Positions 48,806-59,380 of a stretch of 64,000 nucleotides of DNA are shown here, piece by piece. Source of the stretch: Astur gentilis (Eukaryota; Chordata; Aves; Accipitriformes; Accipitridae). The number at the start of each line of letters is the position of its first letter. Position 1 is the stretch's first letter. The notes under the pieces are model-generated. The model was not told the DNA's origin and did not search any database. It saw nothing but the letters and a program-made list of their open reading frames with translations. The stretch is taken from positions 1,612,001 to 1,676,000 of the forward strand of contig NW_026061101.1 of assembly GCF_929443795.1 (NCBI RefSeq), read 5' to 3'. The translations under genes were made by a program, and so were the position numbers.

Positions 48806-49292
48806 TTTTGGGGTGCCCCCCAAACTCACTGCCCCCCCCAGGCACACGCGCAGGACGGCCCGTGTCGGCAGGTGAGGCGGTGGAGGTGCAGCGCCCTGCG
48901 GGCCCCTGCCCCCCCCACCCTTTACCAGCAGCAGCAGCACGACTCCCATTCCTGGGGGGGGGGTGCACCCCGGAGGAGTGCCTATATTCAAGGGGGGACC
49001 TGGGAAGCCACACCCCTTGAAGCCACGCCCCCAGCCACACCCTCCATCACCCCCTCAGTACCCCCATCCCCCCCAAACTGCACCCCCAAGGGAGAGGTGC
49101 CCCAAACCCCGCCCCGCACCCATGGGTCCCTCCTTTAGCCCTCTCAGTACCCTGGGGACCCCCCCCCATCTCCCATAAGACCCGCTCAGCACCCACGGCC
49201 CCACCCCAGGCCCCCTTCCTGGCACGTAGGGTCCCCCCCCAGCACCCGTAGCACCCCCTCAGAGGTCTGCCCAGCACCCATAGGACCCCCCA

Positions 49293-49566
49293 ATGTCCCC
49301 CCAGCACCCATGGCCCCCCTGCCAGACCCACCCCAGCAGCAACAGCAACCCCCCGGGGGGGCAGTTCAACAACACCCATGTATTGGGTTGCCTGCAGTGG
49401 GTGGGGGTGTCCCTCAGACCACCCCCACCTCCAGCCCCTGCTGGCACCAGGCCAGCTGCAGGTCCTCAGGGTTGAGGGTGATGCAGCGGGCATGCAGGGA
49501 GCAGAGGTGGGCATCCTCCAGCAGCCATGGGACCCCCCCCCCCCGATGTCCCCCCAGCACCCATGG
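49293..49566. repeat. 21-bp direct repeats bounding the segment deleted from unit A
   Basis: TGTCCCCCCAGCACCCATGG with one preceding A occurs at 49293-49313 and 49546-49566. Unit A has a single copy (8581-8601) and lacks the 253 bases between. Confidence 0.8.
49414..49527 (-). pseudogene. CENPA: CENP-A-like C-terminal exon remnant, unit B only
   Basis: On the minus strand the frame reads WLLEDAHLCSLHARCITLNP, then EDLQLAWCQQGLEVGVV and a TGA at 49416-49414. This matches the loop 2/alpha-3 end of H3-family histones (L.EDA.LC..HA..VT..P.D.QLA). The short GLE.G.. tail after the histone fold resembles CENP-A and not canonical H3, which ends RRIRGERA. The conserved RR after QLA is replaced by WC and other basic residues are lost, so it is probably not a working histone. 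Confidence 0.72.
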
Positions 49567-49588
49567 GACCGCCCCCGCAGCACCCACG

Positions 49589-49667
49589 GTCCTGCAGGGC
49601 CACCAGTGCCATGCGCTGCCACCAAGAGCCCACCCCCCCTAGGGAAGAGCAAGCTGATCTCCCACAC
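49589..49667 (-). pseudogene. CENPA: CENP-A-like histone-fold exon remnant, unit B
   Basis: After a CAG acceptor on the minus strand: VWEISLLFPRG, then one frame over GSWWQRMALVALQD. It matches alpha-2 of CENP-A/H3. The frame shift lies in a seven-G run, also present in unit A, so it is old or a shared homopolymer assembly error. The N-terminal part of the histone is not found in the next 1 kb upstream, which is GGGGACA minisatellite. Confidence 0.7.
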
Positions 49668-50035
49668 CTGGGGACACGGAGACACTGGGGGGGGACACCC
49701 TGGGGACAGCCTGGGGACACCCTACCCCAGGGCAAGGGACACCACCCTGGGGATGGGGACATGGGGGACAGCATGCCCTGCGGACAATGCCGGCATGGGG
49801 ACGCTGTGGCTGTGGGGACATGGGGACAGTGCCACCATGGCCGGAGGGGCACAGGGGACACCATGTCCTGGGGGACACCGTCGGGGGGCAGGAGGGGACC
49901 CAAGGACATTTGGGGGGGACAAGGACACCGTGTCATGGCGGGAGGGGAGGGCACCTGCGTCATGGCGGGGAATGAGGACACTGGGGGCTGTGACGGTGCT
50001 GGGGACATGGGGGTCCCACTGGGGGGGGATGCTGG
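49668..50035. repeat. GGGGACA minisatellite, unit B
   Basis: Counterpart of 8702-9075. The 412-codon minus-strand ORF across it (49466-50704) is an artefact, though it happens to include the MALVALQD frame of the histone remnant. Confidence 0.65.
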
Positions 50036-51820
50036 GGATGGCAGGGGCCCGAGAGGATTTCGGGGGTCCTGGGCCGGGGGGGTGGGGTTCAGGTTCAGGG
50101 CAGGGAACAGGCCAGAGAGATGATGGGACAGAAGAGAGGGGTGCCGATCAGGAGAAAGCGGTGGGGAAGGGCGAAGCTGTGACGGCCTGCAAGACAGAGA
50201 GAGACGGCAAGACCGAGGGCCGGGGAGCAGGAAAGAGGGAAAAGCCGAGGCAAGTCCAGGGAGAGGTGGGGTGGCAGAGGAAGAGAGAGCCTTGGAGGAG
50301 AGGGAAAGGGGGGTCAGGGAGCAGAGCCCCGTCCCAGAGAGGAGGAGAGGTCCAGGTGTGAGGGTCGAGCCCCAAGGGACTGTCCCGAGAGCCTGGGCAA
50401 CGCCCCGAGAGACCCAACATGGACGTCGCGGGGAGGGGCCCGGCGTCCCTTCTCCTGACTGACGGGGGTCTCGGCCACTCCTGGAACAGGGGCGGGAGAA
50501 GCTTCCAGAAGGCCAGGACCTGGGGCCGACAAACAGGGGCAGGCAGGAGTGAGAAACACCCTGTCTCACTCCCTCCCGACACCGAATTCCCCGGCTGGCA
50601 GTTGTGACACTGGAGCCGGGGCTGGTGAGCTCTCTCCCCCCACCCCCCTTTCTCTTCAAGTTGTTAAGGCAAGGCCTTAACCTTGGTTTTCCAGAGAGCC
50701 ACATCGCTTCGGTAGAAGCTAGACCTGTGAGGGGGCCAATGCTGACAGAATATTCGTTCTCTAGGCTTCTCCCCTCAAAGTGGGTGTCTGTGTGTGGACC
50801 TGGAGTGTAATCTCACCTTAATCCCCACGGAGGGGTTTTGCAGATCTCGGTCGCTTCCCCCCTCCCCACAGGTGGGACGTGACAACCGGGGAGCAAAAAA
50901 ACTTACGCGGAGGGAACGGGGACGGGGCAGGGAGGGACTGGGACACAGAAGAGGGGTGACGTGACCCCAAGGGCCCAGGACTCGCCCGAGTTCCTGCTCT
51001 CTGCCCTGCCAGGCAAAGTTTAGAGTTCAGGCACTTCTTTCCCTCATCTGTCTGTCCTTTCCTCCCTTCCTCTTCTGTAGCTCCACTCACTCGACTGTCC
51101 TCCACCCAAGAGAACACGCTGGTGCCTTGCAGCTCTTACAACACGAGGCTTCCTAGGTACACAGCCCTGCACGTGCGCACACACGCTCTGCGTGGCCGTA
51201 CCGTCATTTTCCTTCCTTCCTTGTACAGGGAGCGGGACAGAGAGGTGCGGAGAAAGGAAAAAATAGCACTCCGGGGCTCTAGGACAGCCGGAGAGGGATT
51301 AGAAAATACAGGCAGGGAGTCAGAGAAAGAAAGAAAGAGGAGGAAGAAAACAGCGATGGACTAAAGAGAGAGCGGGAGGCATAACAACTGGGGGCAGGGG
51401 GCTGGACAGAGAGTGATGGGGAGGGACCACAAAGAGCAGTTCTGGGCAGCTGCCCCCATTTCTTGAGCACTCCCCAGGAGCCTCGAGAAATGTGCTGCCT
51501 GCAAAAGCCCTGCCTGGGGCCCAATCCTGCGCCCTGATATTGGTGACAGTCGCCACCTTGCCGAGTGTTCAGGACGGGGGGAAAAAAGGCCAGCTGGGGG
51601 GAAAAAGCTTACCCAGCTGTGTTTTTGTTTGTTTGCTTGTTGGTTTTGCTTTTAAAAAAACCTGTTTCCGCTCTAAAGACCACCTGCAAGGAAGAAGGAA
51701 CCAGGCGTAGCACGTTGGACTCATTTAAGGCCCGAACCCATTCAACAGCCACACAAACCACCGCTCACTCACGCTGCACACACTCCACCACCTGCCTGCA
51801 GGTACAGGCGGCCGCCCTCG
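50036..51820. other. Unique spacer shared by both units (unit B copy)
   Basis: Counterpart of 9076-10861, ending at the retroviral insertion point. No gene recognised. Confidence 0.5.
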
Positions 51821-52095
51821 TGTAGGTAGTTAGGGCCAGGCGGCCGGAAGATATCGCGCTGTCCGGAAAGACAAAGCCCCTCTCCTGATAGCCAATGGCG
51901 TTTAGTTGATGATGCAAGCGGACGGAAGTGATGTTGTAACCCCAAGTTATATAATGCCGTGTTACGCAGCAATAAGCGCCCTTTGCCGTCCACCACGTTG
52001 GTGTCTGCGAGCTGGTGGACCGACCGAGCGGAGCGACCTGGGGTTGGTCGCCGCGCCGTTCCTGAACCAGGTCGCCGCGCCCTCTTAAGGCGACA
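51821..52095 (+). mobile_element. 5' LTR of the retrovirus
   Basis: 275 bp from TGTAGGTAGTTAGGG to AAGGCGACA. TATA box in TTATATAATG (51948-51957) and AATAAG at 51971 as a likely polyadenylation signal. Inserted after GCCGCCCTCG, where unit A reads GCCGCCCTTG. Confidence 0.88.
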
Positions 52096-52097
52096 AG

Positions 52098-52115
52098 TGG
52101 TGCCGAAACCCGGGA
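52098..52115 (+). other. Primer binding site, tRNA-Phe type
   Basis: TGGTGCCGAAACCCGGGA, complementary to the 3' end of tRNA-Phe, two bases after the LTR. Confidence 0.88.
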
Positions 52116-52196
52116 ATCGTCGCCTGGACGGGTGGACGGCGGCCGGAGCGGCAGGAGCAGCCCGGCGGGGAGGACGCTCCCGGACCAACAAGGAGG

Positions 52197-53978
52197 ATGG
52201 AAGCCCTTGTGAAGGTCGTATCACAGTTACGTAAGCAGTGGGGTATCGATTGTAAACCCAAAGATTTTACTCTCGCAGTTGCGAGGCTTTTGCAAATTGG
52301 GGTCATTGATGATCCGGTGGATATTCTCCGCCCCGAAGCACGGGATAAATGCACTAAAGCGTTAGCCGAGGAGACGATGTCCTCGGGTTGTGGAAAAAAC
52401 CTCAAGTCGTGGGGGAAAGTTGTACAAGCCCTGCAGAAGGCTGTACCAGAACAGGCTACCTGGCGGGCAGCAAAGAACTGCTTGTTGTCCACCCCGAAAC
52501 TGGGAGTCGGGGCAGCCCCGCAGACTTTGCACCCCCCAGCTGACAACGATTCTGCTGAGCCTAAAGATCTACAAGGGGGTGACGCGTCCCCTCAGCTCCC
52601 GAACCCCGACCCACTTAGGGAGGGACAGAAACGAGCTAAATCCTTCTGGGGTGGGTTAGCTGAGGAGGCCAGGGGCGCCGCGGAAAAAGCAGACTCTGGG
52701 GAAGTCTGGGCTAAAGCACCGCCCTACGCCCCCCAAAATGGCGCCGAGCACAAAGGAGGAGGGCGGGGCGAGGCTGCCTGTGGCGGGAACAGGGAGGAAA
52801 CGCGGGCATTGACGGGCGCACATGGATGGGACGAGGAGGAGGGCGAGAACGAGAAAGGCGGTGGGAGTGACCGGGAAGGGGAGGGGAGCGCGAGCGAAGG
52901 GCGGAAAGCCAATCAGGGCGGCCGTCTGGAAAAATGCCCTTGTAGGGCAAACCCCTGGCGGAGCAGAGGGCGGGGCGAGCCAAGAGGGCGGTGCAAGCCC
53001 AGAGGGAAGGGTGAACCAAGGAGGAGGGGCGAGCCACGAGGGAGGGAGCGGCCCGCCCGCAAGGGTAGCGGGCGGGGCCGGAGCCCGGCAAAAAGGCACG
53101 GGAAACCGGAAGCAACTAGTCAGTCGAGTTGCGACTCCGGAGCAGACACTGGCCCGGACGGGTGGCTCGCAACCGATTCAAATTCAGAGGGAGATGAAAC
53201 GGAAAGAAAGAGAGTTAAGAGCCAAACTAAAGATAAACCGCGAGGGGGAGAAATCCCTCTCCCGGACTGGAGGAAGATAAAGATGGCGTGTGCCGACTGG
53301 GCCCCATCAGCCGTGCTAGCGTTCCCGGTGACGGATGGGGGACAGAGGGTTCCCTCGCCCATAAACCCTAAGGACATACAAGCGATTGTCAAGGCAGTCG
53401 CGGATAAAGGGCTTAATTCTGCCATGGTCTCCACCCTCACAGGTGGTGTTTTCGGGGGAGATGACGTGCTCCCGTTCGATCTAAAACAAGCTTGTAGACT
53501 GATCTTGGACGGGGCAGGGATGATTGTTTTTAAACAAGAATGGGAGGAGAACTGTGCGAGAAGACTAGCCCAAGTAACCGGGGCGGATCACCCGCTACAT
53601 GGCTCCAGCCTACAGCGGCTGATGGGTACGGACCCAACAATGATCACCCCCCAGGCACAGGCACAGGCCCAGGGCCTGCGGGCCCGTGGAGTTATGACAA
53701 CTACTCGTGCGGCCGGAGAAGCTATCCGCACAGCCTCTAGAGTTATTGCCCAGCCATCGCCATGGTCCACAATAAAACAAAGTGAAAGCGAGAGCTTTAC
53801 GCAATTTGTGGACTGTCTCCAAGCAGCGGTCGACTCTTCGGCCCTGCCTGCGGAGGCAAAAGGCCCGGTCGTAGCAGAATGTTTACGTCAGCAGTGTAAT
53901 TCAGCAACCAAAGAAATCCTACGATCGCTGCCAGTGGGGTCAAGTATCGCGGACATGATTAAGCAGGGTGGAGGCTAG
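52197..53978 (+). CDS. gag: Endogenous retroviral gag, open but truncated before nucleocapsid
   Basis: 593 codons. An N-terminal matrix-like domain (about 1-95); a long linker with an APPYAP late-domain-like motif at 174-179, an acidic stretch (213-233) and a basic Arg/Gly repeat (250-305); capsid from about 373, with a major homology region-like stretch around 527-546 (conserved E, F and hydrophobic residues). The frame stops just after the capsid C-terminal domain, at the junction of the large deletion, so there are no nucleocapsid zinc knuckles. A GC-rich repeat in the linker has kept its frame. The start ATG follows GGAGG by chance context; it is the first ATG after the primer site. Confidence 0.85.
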   Translation: MEALVKVVSQLRKQWGIDCKPKDFTLAVARLLQIGVIDDPVDILRPEARDKCTKALAEETMSSGCGKNLKSWGKVVQALQKAVPEQATWRAAKNCLLSTPKLGVGAAPQTLHPPADNDSAEPKDLQGGDASPQLPNPDPLREGQKRAKSFWGGLAEEARGAAEKADSGEVWAKAPPYAPQNGAEHKGGGRGEAACGGNREETRALTGAHGWDEEEGENEKGGGSDREGEGSASEGRKANQGGRLEKCPCRANPWRSRGRGEPRGRCKPRGKGEPRRRGEPRGRERPARKGSGRGRSPAKRHGKPEATSQSSCDSGADTGPDGWLATDSNSEGDETERKRVKSQTKDKPRGGEIPLPDWRKIKMACADWAPSAVLAFPVTDGGQRVPSPINPKDIQAIVKAVADKGLNSAMVSTLTGGVFGGDDVLPFDLKQACRLILDGAGMIVFKQEWEENCARRLAQVTGADHPLHGSSLQRLMGTDPTMITPQAQAQAQGLRARGVMTTTRAAGEAIRTASRVIAQPSPWSTIKQSESESFTQFVDCLQAAVDSSALPAEAKGPVVAECLRQQCNSATKEILRSLPVGSSIADMIKQGGG

Positions 53979-54166
53979 TCCTGACGGGGCGAGGATATGC
54001 TGCTATCAGAAAAGATGGCAGAGTTAAGTGGCGTCCGCTTAAGTCCATTAAACCGGACCTCCAGAATAAAACTAACGAAAGCTGTAGAGTTTTTATCCAC
54101 AGGACCAGATTATCGGACGTCCTCCTAAGCCGTACACCCCGGTGGCAAGAGAGGAGGGCAAGCTGA
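53975..54166 (+). pseudogene. pol: Retroviral integrase C-terminal remnant
   Basis: In a different frame from gag the sequence reads GYAAIRKDG, then VKWRPLKSIKPDL, resembling the C-terminal DNA-binding part of class II integrases, and ends at TGA. It is joined directly to the truncated gag; everything between is deleted. Confidence 0.6.
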
Positions 54167-54280
54167 CAAGCATCCTGTCAGCACCTGAGAATTACACACT
54201 GGCAGAAACCAAACAACGACGACGTAGCCCCCATGGGAGGGAGCTGCGATGCCTTTGTGTGGTCTTGATTTTCCTATCAA

Positions 54281-54397
54281 ATGATCGTGGTAGCATTGAT
54301 TCTCGGACCCGGTATATGGAATAGGCTCGTGTCGTTTGTTAAGAGCCGGCTAGAAAAGGTTAACATCATGTTGGTAAAATGCCGACAACTGTTCTAA
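54281..54397 (+). pseudogene. env: Retroviral env transmembrane tail remnant
   Basis: A 38-codon frame with a hydrophobic segment (VVALILGPGIW) followed by a basic cytoplasmic-type tail and a stop. It sits where the env 3' end is expected, before the purine tract. The rest of env is absent. Confidence 0.5.
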
Positions 54398-54608
54398 AAA
54401 TGTTCCTGTTCAAAATTTCCTTTGGCTATCCCCAGTTATACCCTGTTACTCCCAGTTACCCCCCAGCTACCTCTTGTTTAGTGTGCCTTACGTTTTCTAT
54501 TCAAGTTTGTGATGTACATACTTTTTAAGGTTGTTATGTTTTCTATACAAGGTTGTGATATGCATGTTCTTTTAAGATTGTTATATTTCAGGCAATTTAA
54601 ATACGCAT

Positions 54609-54622
54609 AGGGAGGGGGGAAA
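54609..54622 (+). other. Polypurine tract
   Basis: AGGGAGGGGGGAAA lies directly before the TG of the 3' LTR, the usual plus-strand primer position. Confidence 0.8.
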
Positions 54623-54730
54623 TGTAGGTAGTTAGGGCCAGGCGGCTGGAAGATATCGCGCTGTACGGAAAGACAAAGCCCCTCTCCTGATAGCCAATGG
54701 CGTTTAGTTGATGATGCAAGCGGACGGAAG
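54623..54730 (+). mobile_element. Truncated 3' LTR of the retrovirus
   Basis: First 108 bp of the LTR only, ending at CGGACGGAAG. It then runs directly into the LTR family that opens TGTCCTGGTTTC, itself lacking its first about 80 bases. Confidence 0.85.
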
Positions 54731-54731
54731 G

Positions 54732-55152
54732 ATTGTTTGGGTTCAGCTGGTAACACACTGATTTTTTCAGTTGTTGCTAAGTAGTATTTATGCTAAGGCA
54801 AGGATTTTCCAGCTTCTCATGCCCAGTCAGCAAGAAGGCTGGAGGGGCACAAGAAGTTGGGAGAGGGCACAGCTGAGCCAAAGTGGCTACCGGGGTATTC
54901 CCTACCATGTGATGTCATGCCCAGTATATAAGCTGGGGGGAGTGGGGGTGGGAGGAGTTGCCACCTGGGGACTAACTGGGTGTCAGTCGGTGTGTGGTGA
55001 GCAATTGCCTTGTGCATCACTTGTATATTCCAATCTTTATTATTATCATTATTGCAATTTTATTATTGTTATCATTATCATGAATTAGTTTCTTTTCTTC
55101 TGTTCTATTAAACTGTTCTTATGTCAGTCTCAGCTGGGGTTAAACCACGACA
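54732..55152 (+). mobile_element. 5'-truncated solo LTR, plus strand, unit B
   Basis: Counterpart of 13318-13812 without its 5' end. The 3' end (GGGTTAAACCACGACA) and 3' duplication GCTTG (55153-55157) are kept. Its first about 90 bases match the opposite, inverted LTR of the same unit better than they match the unit A plus-strand LTR. Confidence 0.75.
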
Positions 55153-55266
55153 GCTTGTTATTTGCGGTGCTTGGTTTAAAAAGCTTATTGTAGCTCTCTG
55201 GATTTCCTTCCTTAAAGGAAGTGTCTAGGATTTCTACCCAGGAGTGAGATGTCCAGAAAGGACTGT

Positions 55267-55858
55267 TGTCAGTGTTTAAGCCCACCCAGCAACTAAGCAC
55301 CAGGCAGCCGCTTGCTCACTTCCCCCCCCACCTCCCACCCAGTAGGATGGGGGAGAGAATTGGGGGGAAAAAAAGAAAAACTTGTGAGTTGAGATAAGAA
55401 CAGTTTAATAGAACAGAAAAGAAGAAACTAATTAATGATAATAGTAACAATAATAAAATGACATTAATAACATTGAAAGGATTGGAATCTACAAAACAAG
55501 TGATGCACAGTACAATTGCTCACCACTCGCTGACCGATGCCCAGTTAGATCCCAAGCAGCAGCTCACCCCCCCCCCGCCCAACTCCCCGCAGTTTATATA
55601 CTGCACATGACGTCACACAGTATGGAATACCCCTTTGGCCAGTTTGGCTCAGCTGTCCTGGCTGTGTCCCCTCCCAACTTCTTGTGCCCCTCCAGCCTTC
55701 TTGCTGGCTGGGCATGAGAAGCTGGAAAATCCTTGCCTTAGCATAAATACTACTTAGCAACAACTGAAAAAATCAGTGTGTTACCAGCTGAACCCAAACA
55801 TAACACTTTACTGGCTACTAGAAAGAGAATGAACTCTATCCCAGCCAAACCCAGGACA
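55267..55858 (-). mobile_element. Solo LTR, minus strand, unit B
   Basis: Counterpart of 13927-14516, with the same ACTGT and GCTGT flanks. Confidence 0.75.
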
Positions 55859-55863
55859 GCTGT

Positions 55864-58569
55864 CCTTGTACACTGCCGTCAGCCTTCAGTCTAGAGAAAT
55901 GTCTGCTAGTGGTGTGTGTTTAACGGTAATGTAACTCAAGTGCATCTGAAGTGGGGACCCTGTAGAGTAGAGAAGAGAATGTGAGAAACACTTCAATGAT
56001 ATGCAGCTAGTGAGGATGCAAGTACCTGCTTTAACCTTTTTTTTTGGTTGCTTTTGCATTCTTTGGCAATATCTACTTGAAAGTCTACTTCAGCAAAAGA
56101 CAAAGAAATCACTCCTGATTTCTGTGTCTGAGTAAAAGAACTAACGTGATCATACGGAGAACTGATGTCAAGAGCCATTTTTTGCGATTACTGGATATTG
56201 CATCTGACTTGTCGTGCTTTCCCTGTGTGTAGGGTGGTGGTTTGTGCCCGGCACTAATCTGTGCTGCCGGGTCCGCATCCCTGTTGGTTGCCAGATGGAA
56301 GGCAAAGTGTTATCCTCGTTAAAGTTTACTTGTCTAAATTCAGAAACTGTCTACATCGACTCAAAAATGAAACCCCTGCTAATCTCTGTGTGCACTGGTA
56401 GAGAAGCAGTGGGGGTTTTTCAGGGCAGTGCCTATGCAAGAGCCTTTAGGAGATCCTGTCCCTTGACTGTCAGATGGGGCAGTGAAGAGTTTGAGAAAAT
56501 GATGGGTGTTTTGGTCTTCACCAAAGCAGTTTTTTTTTCTTTTGTAGCTTACGTTTCTTATGTAAGAGAGCTGTGTGTCTGGGAGGAAAGACTGTGGGTA
56601 GAAGGGAATGTGCTTAGTTAGAGGTCAAAGGAAGGTACAATCAAGATGTAAGGCAGGGCCAGCATAACTGTTCAGAGTTTTGGTTGTTTAAATGTTGACC
56701 TCAACTTTTACCGAAATGGATTTGCTTGCGCTTTTCTTCTCTTTGAGTTCACGTGTGGGTACAGGAAAGAAGGTAGCAGATGTACACACTAGATGAACCC
56801 CCTTTTTATTGTCAGCCATAAAGGTGCCTCTCAGCTGGGAGCCTGAGAAGTATCCCCCATAAGAATGCTTGACTCCTTATATGCAATCTTAAGGCTACTC
56901 ACATATTCATTTTTACAGTCTAAAAAACCCTCTTGGCTTTGGCCGTGAGATCACCTGTTACCATTCACTTTTGAGTGTTTGTCCACACAACTCCCGCATG
57001 CAAGCACAATAAATGCCTATTTATTAGCTGTGTTTGCACTATTTTGTTGCAACTTTGCCACTTTCAGCTCGTTTCTGTCTGGTCTCTTCTAACAGTAGAC
57101 CCACCTGCATAGGCAAGGTCACTGTCGGTCAAGTTCTCTTGCACGTGTCTTCAAAGCCATCTTCACGTAGGAGCTTTCTCTTACGTAGCATAATCTGCTG
57201 TTCAGCTTTTTCACCAGGCTAGTTCAAAGCCTACACAACAGGATGCGCCTGCTGCCTGACAAGTTTTCTTTCTATCCCACAGGAGCTCGATGGTGATCAA
57301 GCCATCTCTAGCTTTCCTTGGGAGACAGGGAGGACCAAAGTTCTTGTATCACAGCTTGGCTTGGTCGGGATGGCAAACTGAAAAGCAGGTGGTGGCCCGA
57401 GACGCACCTTTCCTGGGCTGTGAGCCGTGCAAAGGCCAGCAGAAAGCTCTGGGAACACTCGGCACATAGGCCAAAGCGTTCCTGCTGGTACGCCAAGTGT
57501 CGGCAGCCCGAGCCCTGACATCTGGAGACCGATGTTTCACGCCAGCAGGGCAGGGGAAGGTAGAGTTGCCTCCTCTCTGACAGGAGGCCGCCACGCTTTG
57601 GAGGGGGGCGGTCAGAGCAGGTGCCTTGGCTTTCTTCTGGCCTTCATGTGGTTCTCGTGCTCCTGGACAGCCCCATCTCTGTTGGCAGTCTTTCATCAAC
57701 AGGGGTTTGCAGAAGTGGAAGTTGTTTCTCCCTCCTGGTGGAGCACTCACCGGGGCTTTGTTGTCAGAGAAGCAATGGGGAGCGCTCCTGGTTGGACGCA
57801 GCTCCCTTGGCAGATGCTTGTGCTCGTTTCTCGGCCCCAAGGTCTTCCTGGTGCCTTCCCCCCACGCAAGCTGTGCTGCTGGCTCTTGTGAAATGGAAGT
57901 ACGGCGGGACGGTGGTTTTACCACAGCTGGGAAATTCCAGTCAACCCGTCAGGGAAGTTTTCTTCCTGGTTCTTGCAGTTACAGGTTTTCAAACAACCCG
58001 TCAAAGAAGTTTTCCAAGGAAATGTGACTGAGGGGAGCGCAGGGATGAGCTCTCGTTGCTCTCTGTGTGGATTGTGTCTGTCCTCAGCCAGCATGCAGTA
58101 GCTTTCAGATGAGGAATGGGCCTATTCCAGGCTGAAGTGGGCAATCGGAATCCAAACTCAGGGGTTTTTAAGGCAATCAGGTGAAAATGTGTGGTTGGAG
58201 CCTTCTTGGTCGCTTACCCTTTGAATTCTGTGCTGTCCTCTAGTCTGAATCTTGCAGTGTTTTTACTGAGGCGTAAAAAATAAAGGGAGAAAGCAGATTG
58301 TCCTCACCCACACAGACACCTTCTCCGCAGCTCCAGGTGAACAGACAAAACCTCTGGGGGTGCGTTGTTTTATTAAACGTGTATCAGATATCCAGCATTA
58401 GGGGAGCTGTGTACAGCGACTGGCTGCAGGTGCCTGGGGCTTGACCAGTGTCACCTGGAAGGGAAAAAGGAAAAAAAGGCGACCATGGGGACGTGTTTCC
58501 AAGTATATTCATTTGTAATTTCTCATTGTCCGTTGCTGTACGGGTGCCTCGGAACATTTAGCTCGCACT
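55864..58569. other. Spacer without recognised gene, unit B
   Basis: Counterpart of 14522-17228. Short ORFs here carry amino-acid-changing differences and small indels relative to unit A, arguing against coding. Confidence 0.5.
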
Positions 58570-59380
58570 GCTTCCTCCTCTTCTCCCCGTCTTACTCGGC
58601 CTGGTTTTCTTCCTCCACCGCCTGTTCCTACTCCTCTTCATTGTCATTCTTTTACCCTTCTTCTCCTCCTTCTGTCTGTCCTCCTGTTTGCTGTTGCTCT
58701 AGTTGTCCCCTTCCTCCCCCTTCCTCCCACTCCTCCTCCACAACTTCACCCTAATCCTCTTCTCCTGTTAGTCGTCCTTCTCCTGTTCAACCTCTTGCTC
58801 ATCCTCTTCTTGCTTCTCATCCTCCTTCTTCTCCCCTTTCTCCCCCACCTCCTCCACTGCCTCCTCTTTGTTCTGTTCCTCTTCATCCCGTATGTCATCC
58901 TCCTCTTCCTTCTCTCTGTCTTCCTCCTCCTCCTGTTCCCATTCCTCTTCATTCTCCTTCTCCATTTTCTTCCTCTTTCTCCTCTTCCTGCCCCTCTACC
59001 TCCTCCTCCTCCTTCTTGTCCTGCTCCTCTTCCTCCGCTTCTTTTCTCTTCTTTCGCATGTTTGTTCTCCTCCTCCTGTTCGGTATCTTGTTCCTGTGCT
59101 CTGTTCCTCCTCTTGCCCATCCTTCTTCTCTCCCTGTTTTTCCTCCTGCTCCTAGTTCTGTGCCACCTGTTCCTTGTGGTCCTCCTCCACCTCGTCTTTC
59201 TCCTCCTCTTGCTCCTCCCCATGTTCTTCCTCTTCCTTCTTTTCTCTCTCTTCTTCCTCCTTGTTCTCATTCTCTTTCTATGTTCCTCATCCTCTTCATT
59301 CCCTTCTTCCTCCTCCTGCCGTCCACCAGTTCGTCCTGTTTGTCTTCTTTCTTTTTCTCCTCCTCCTGTTTGTCCTGTTA
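58570..59380 (+). repeat. Polypyrimidine tract, unit B
   Basis: Counterpart of 17229-18040, nearly pure C/T for about 810 bases. Confidence 0.85.

Larger units (their letters stand above)
51821..54730 (+). mobile_element. Internally deleted class II endogenous retrovirus, unit B only
   Basis: Layout: 5' LTR 51821-52095, primer site 52098-52115, gag 52197-53978, integrase C-terminal remnant about 53975-54166, env transmembrane tail remnant 54281-54397, purine tract 54609-54622, 3' LTR truncated at about 54730. Gag organisation and the primer site point to a class II (ERVK-like, alpha/betaretrovirus-related) element. Nucleocapsid, protease, reverse transcriptase and nearly all of env are deleted, so it cannot replicate by itself. 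The retained 108 bp of 3' LTR differs from the 5' LTR at two positions by my reading, which suggests a fairly recent insertion. No target duplication can be checked because the right end is lost. Confidence 0.88.

Noticed and set aside
49466..50704. 412-codon minus-strand ORF (and 360-codon counterpart 8673-9755)
   Set aside because: Pro/Ser/Gly-rich translation of GGGGACA and C-run repeats, not conserved in length between the units. Only the short histone-like piece is meaningful.
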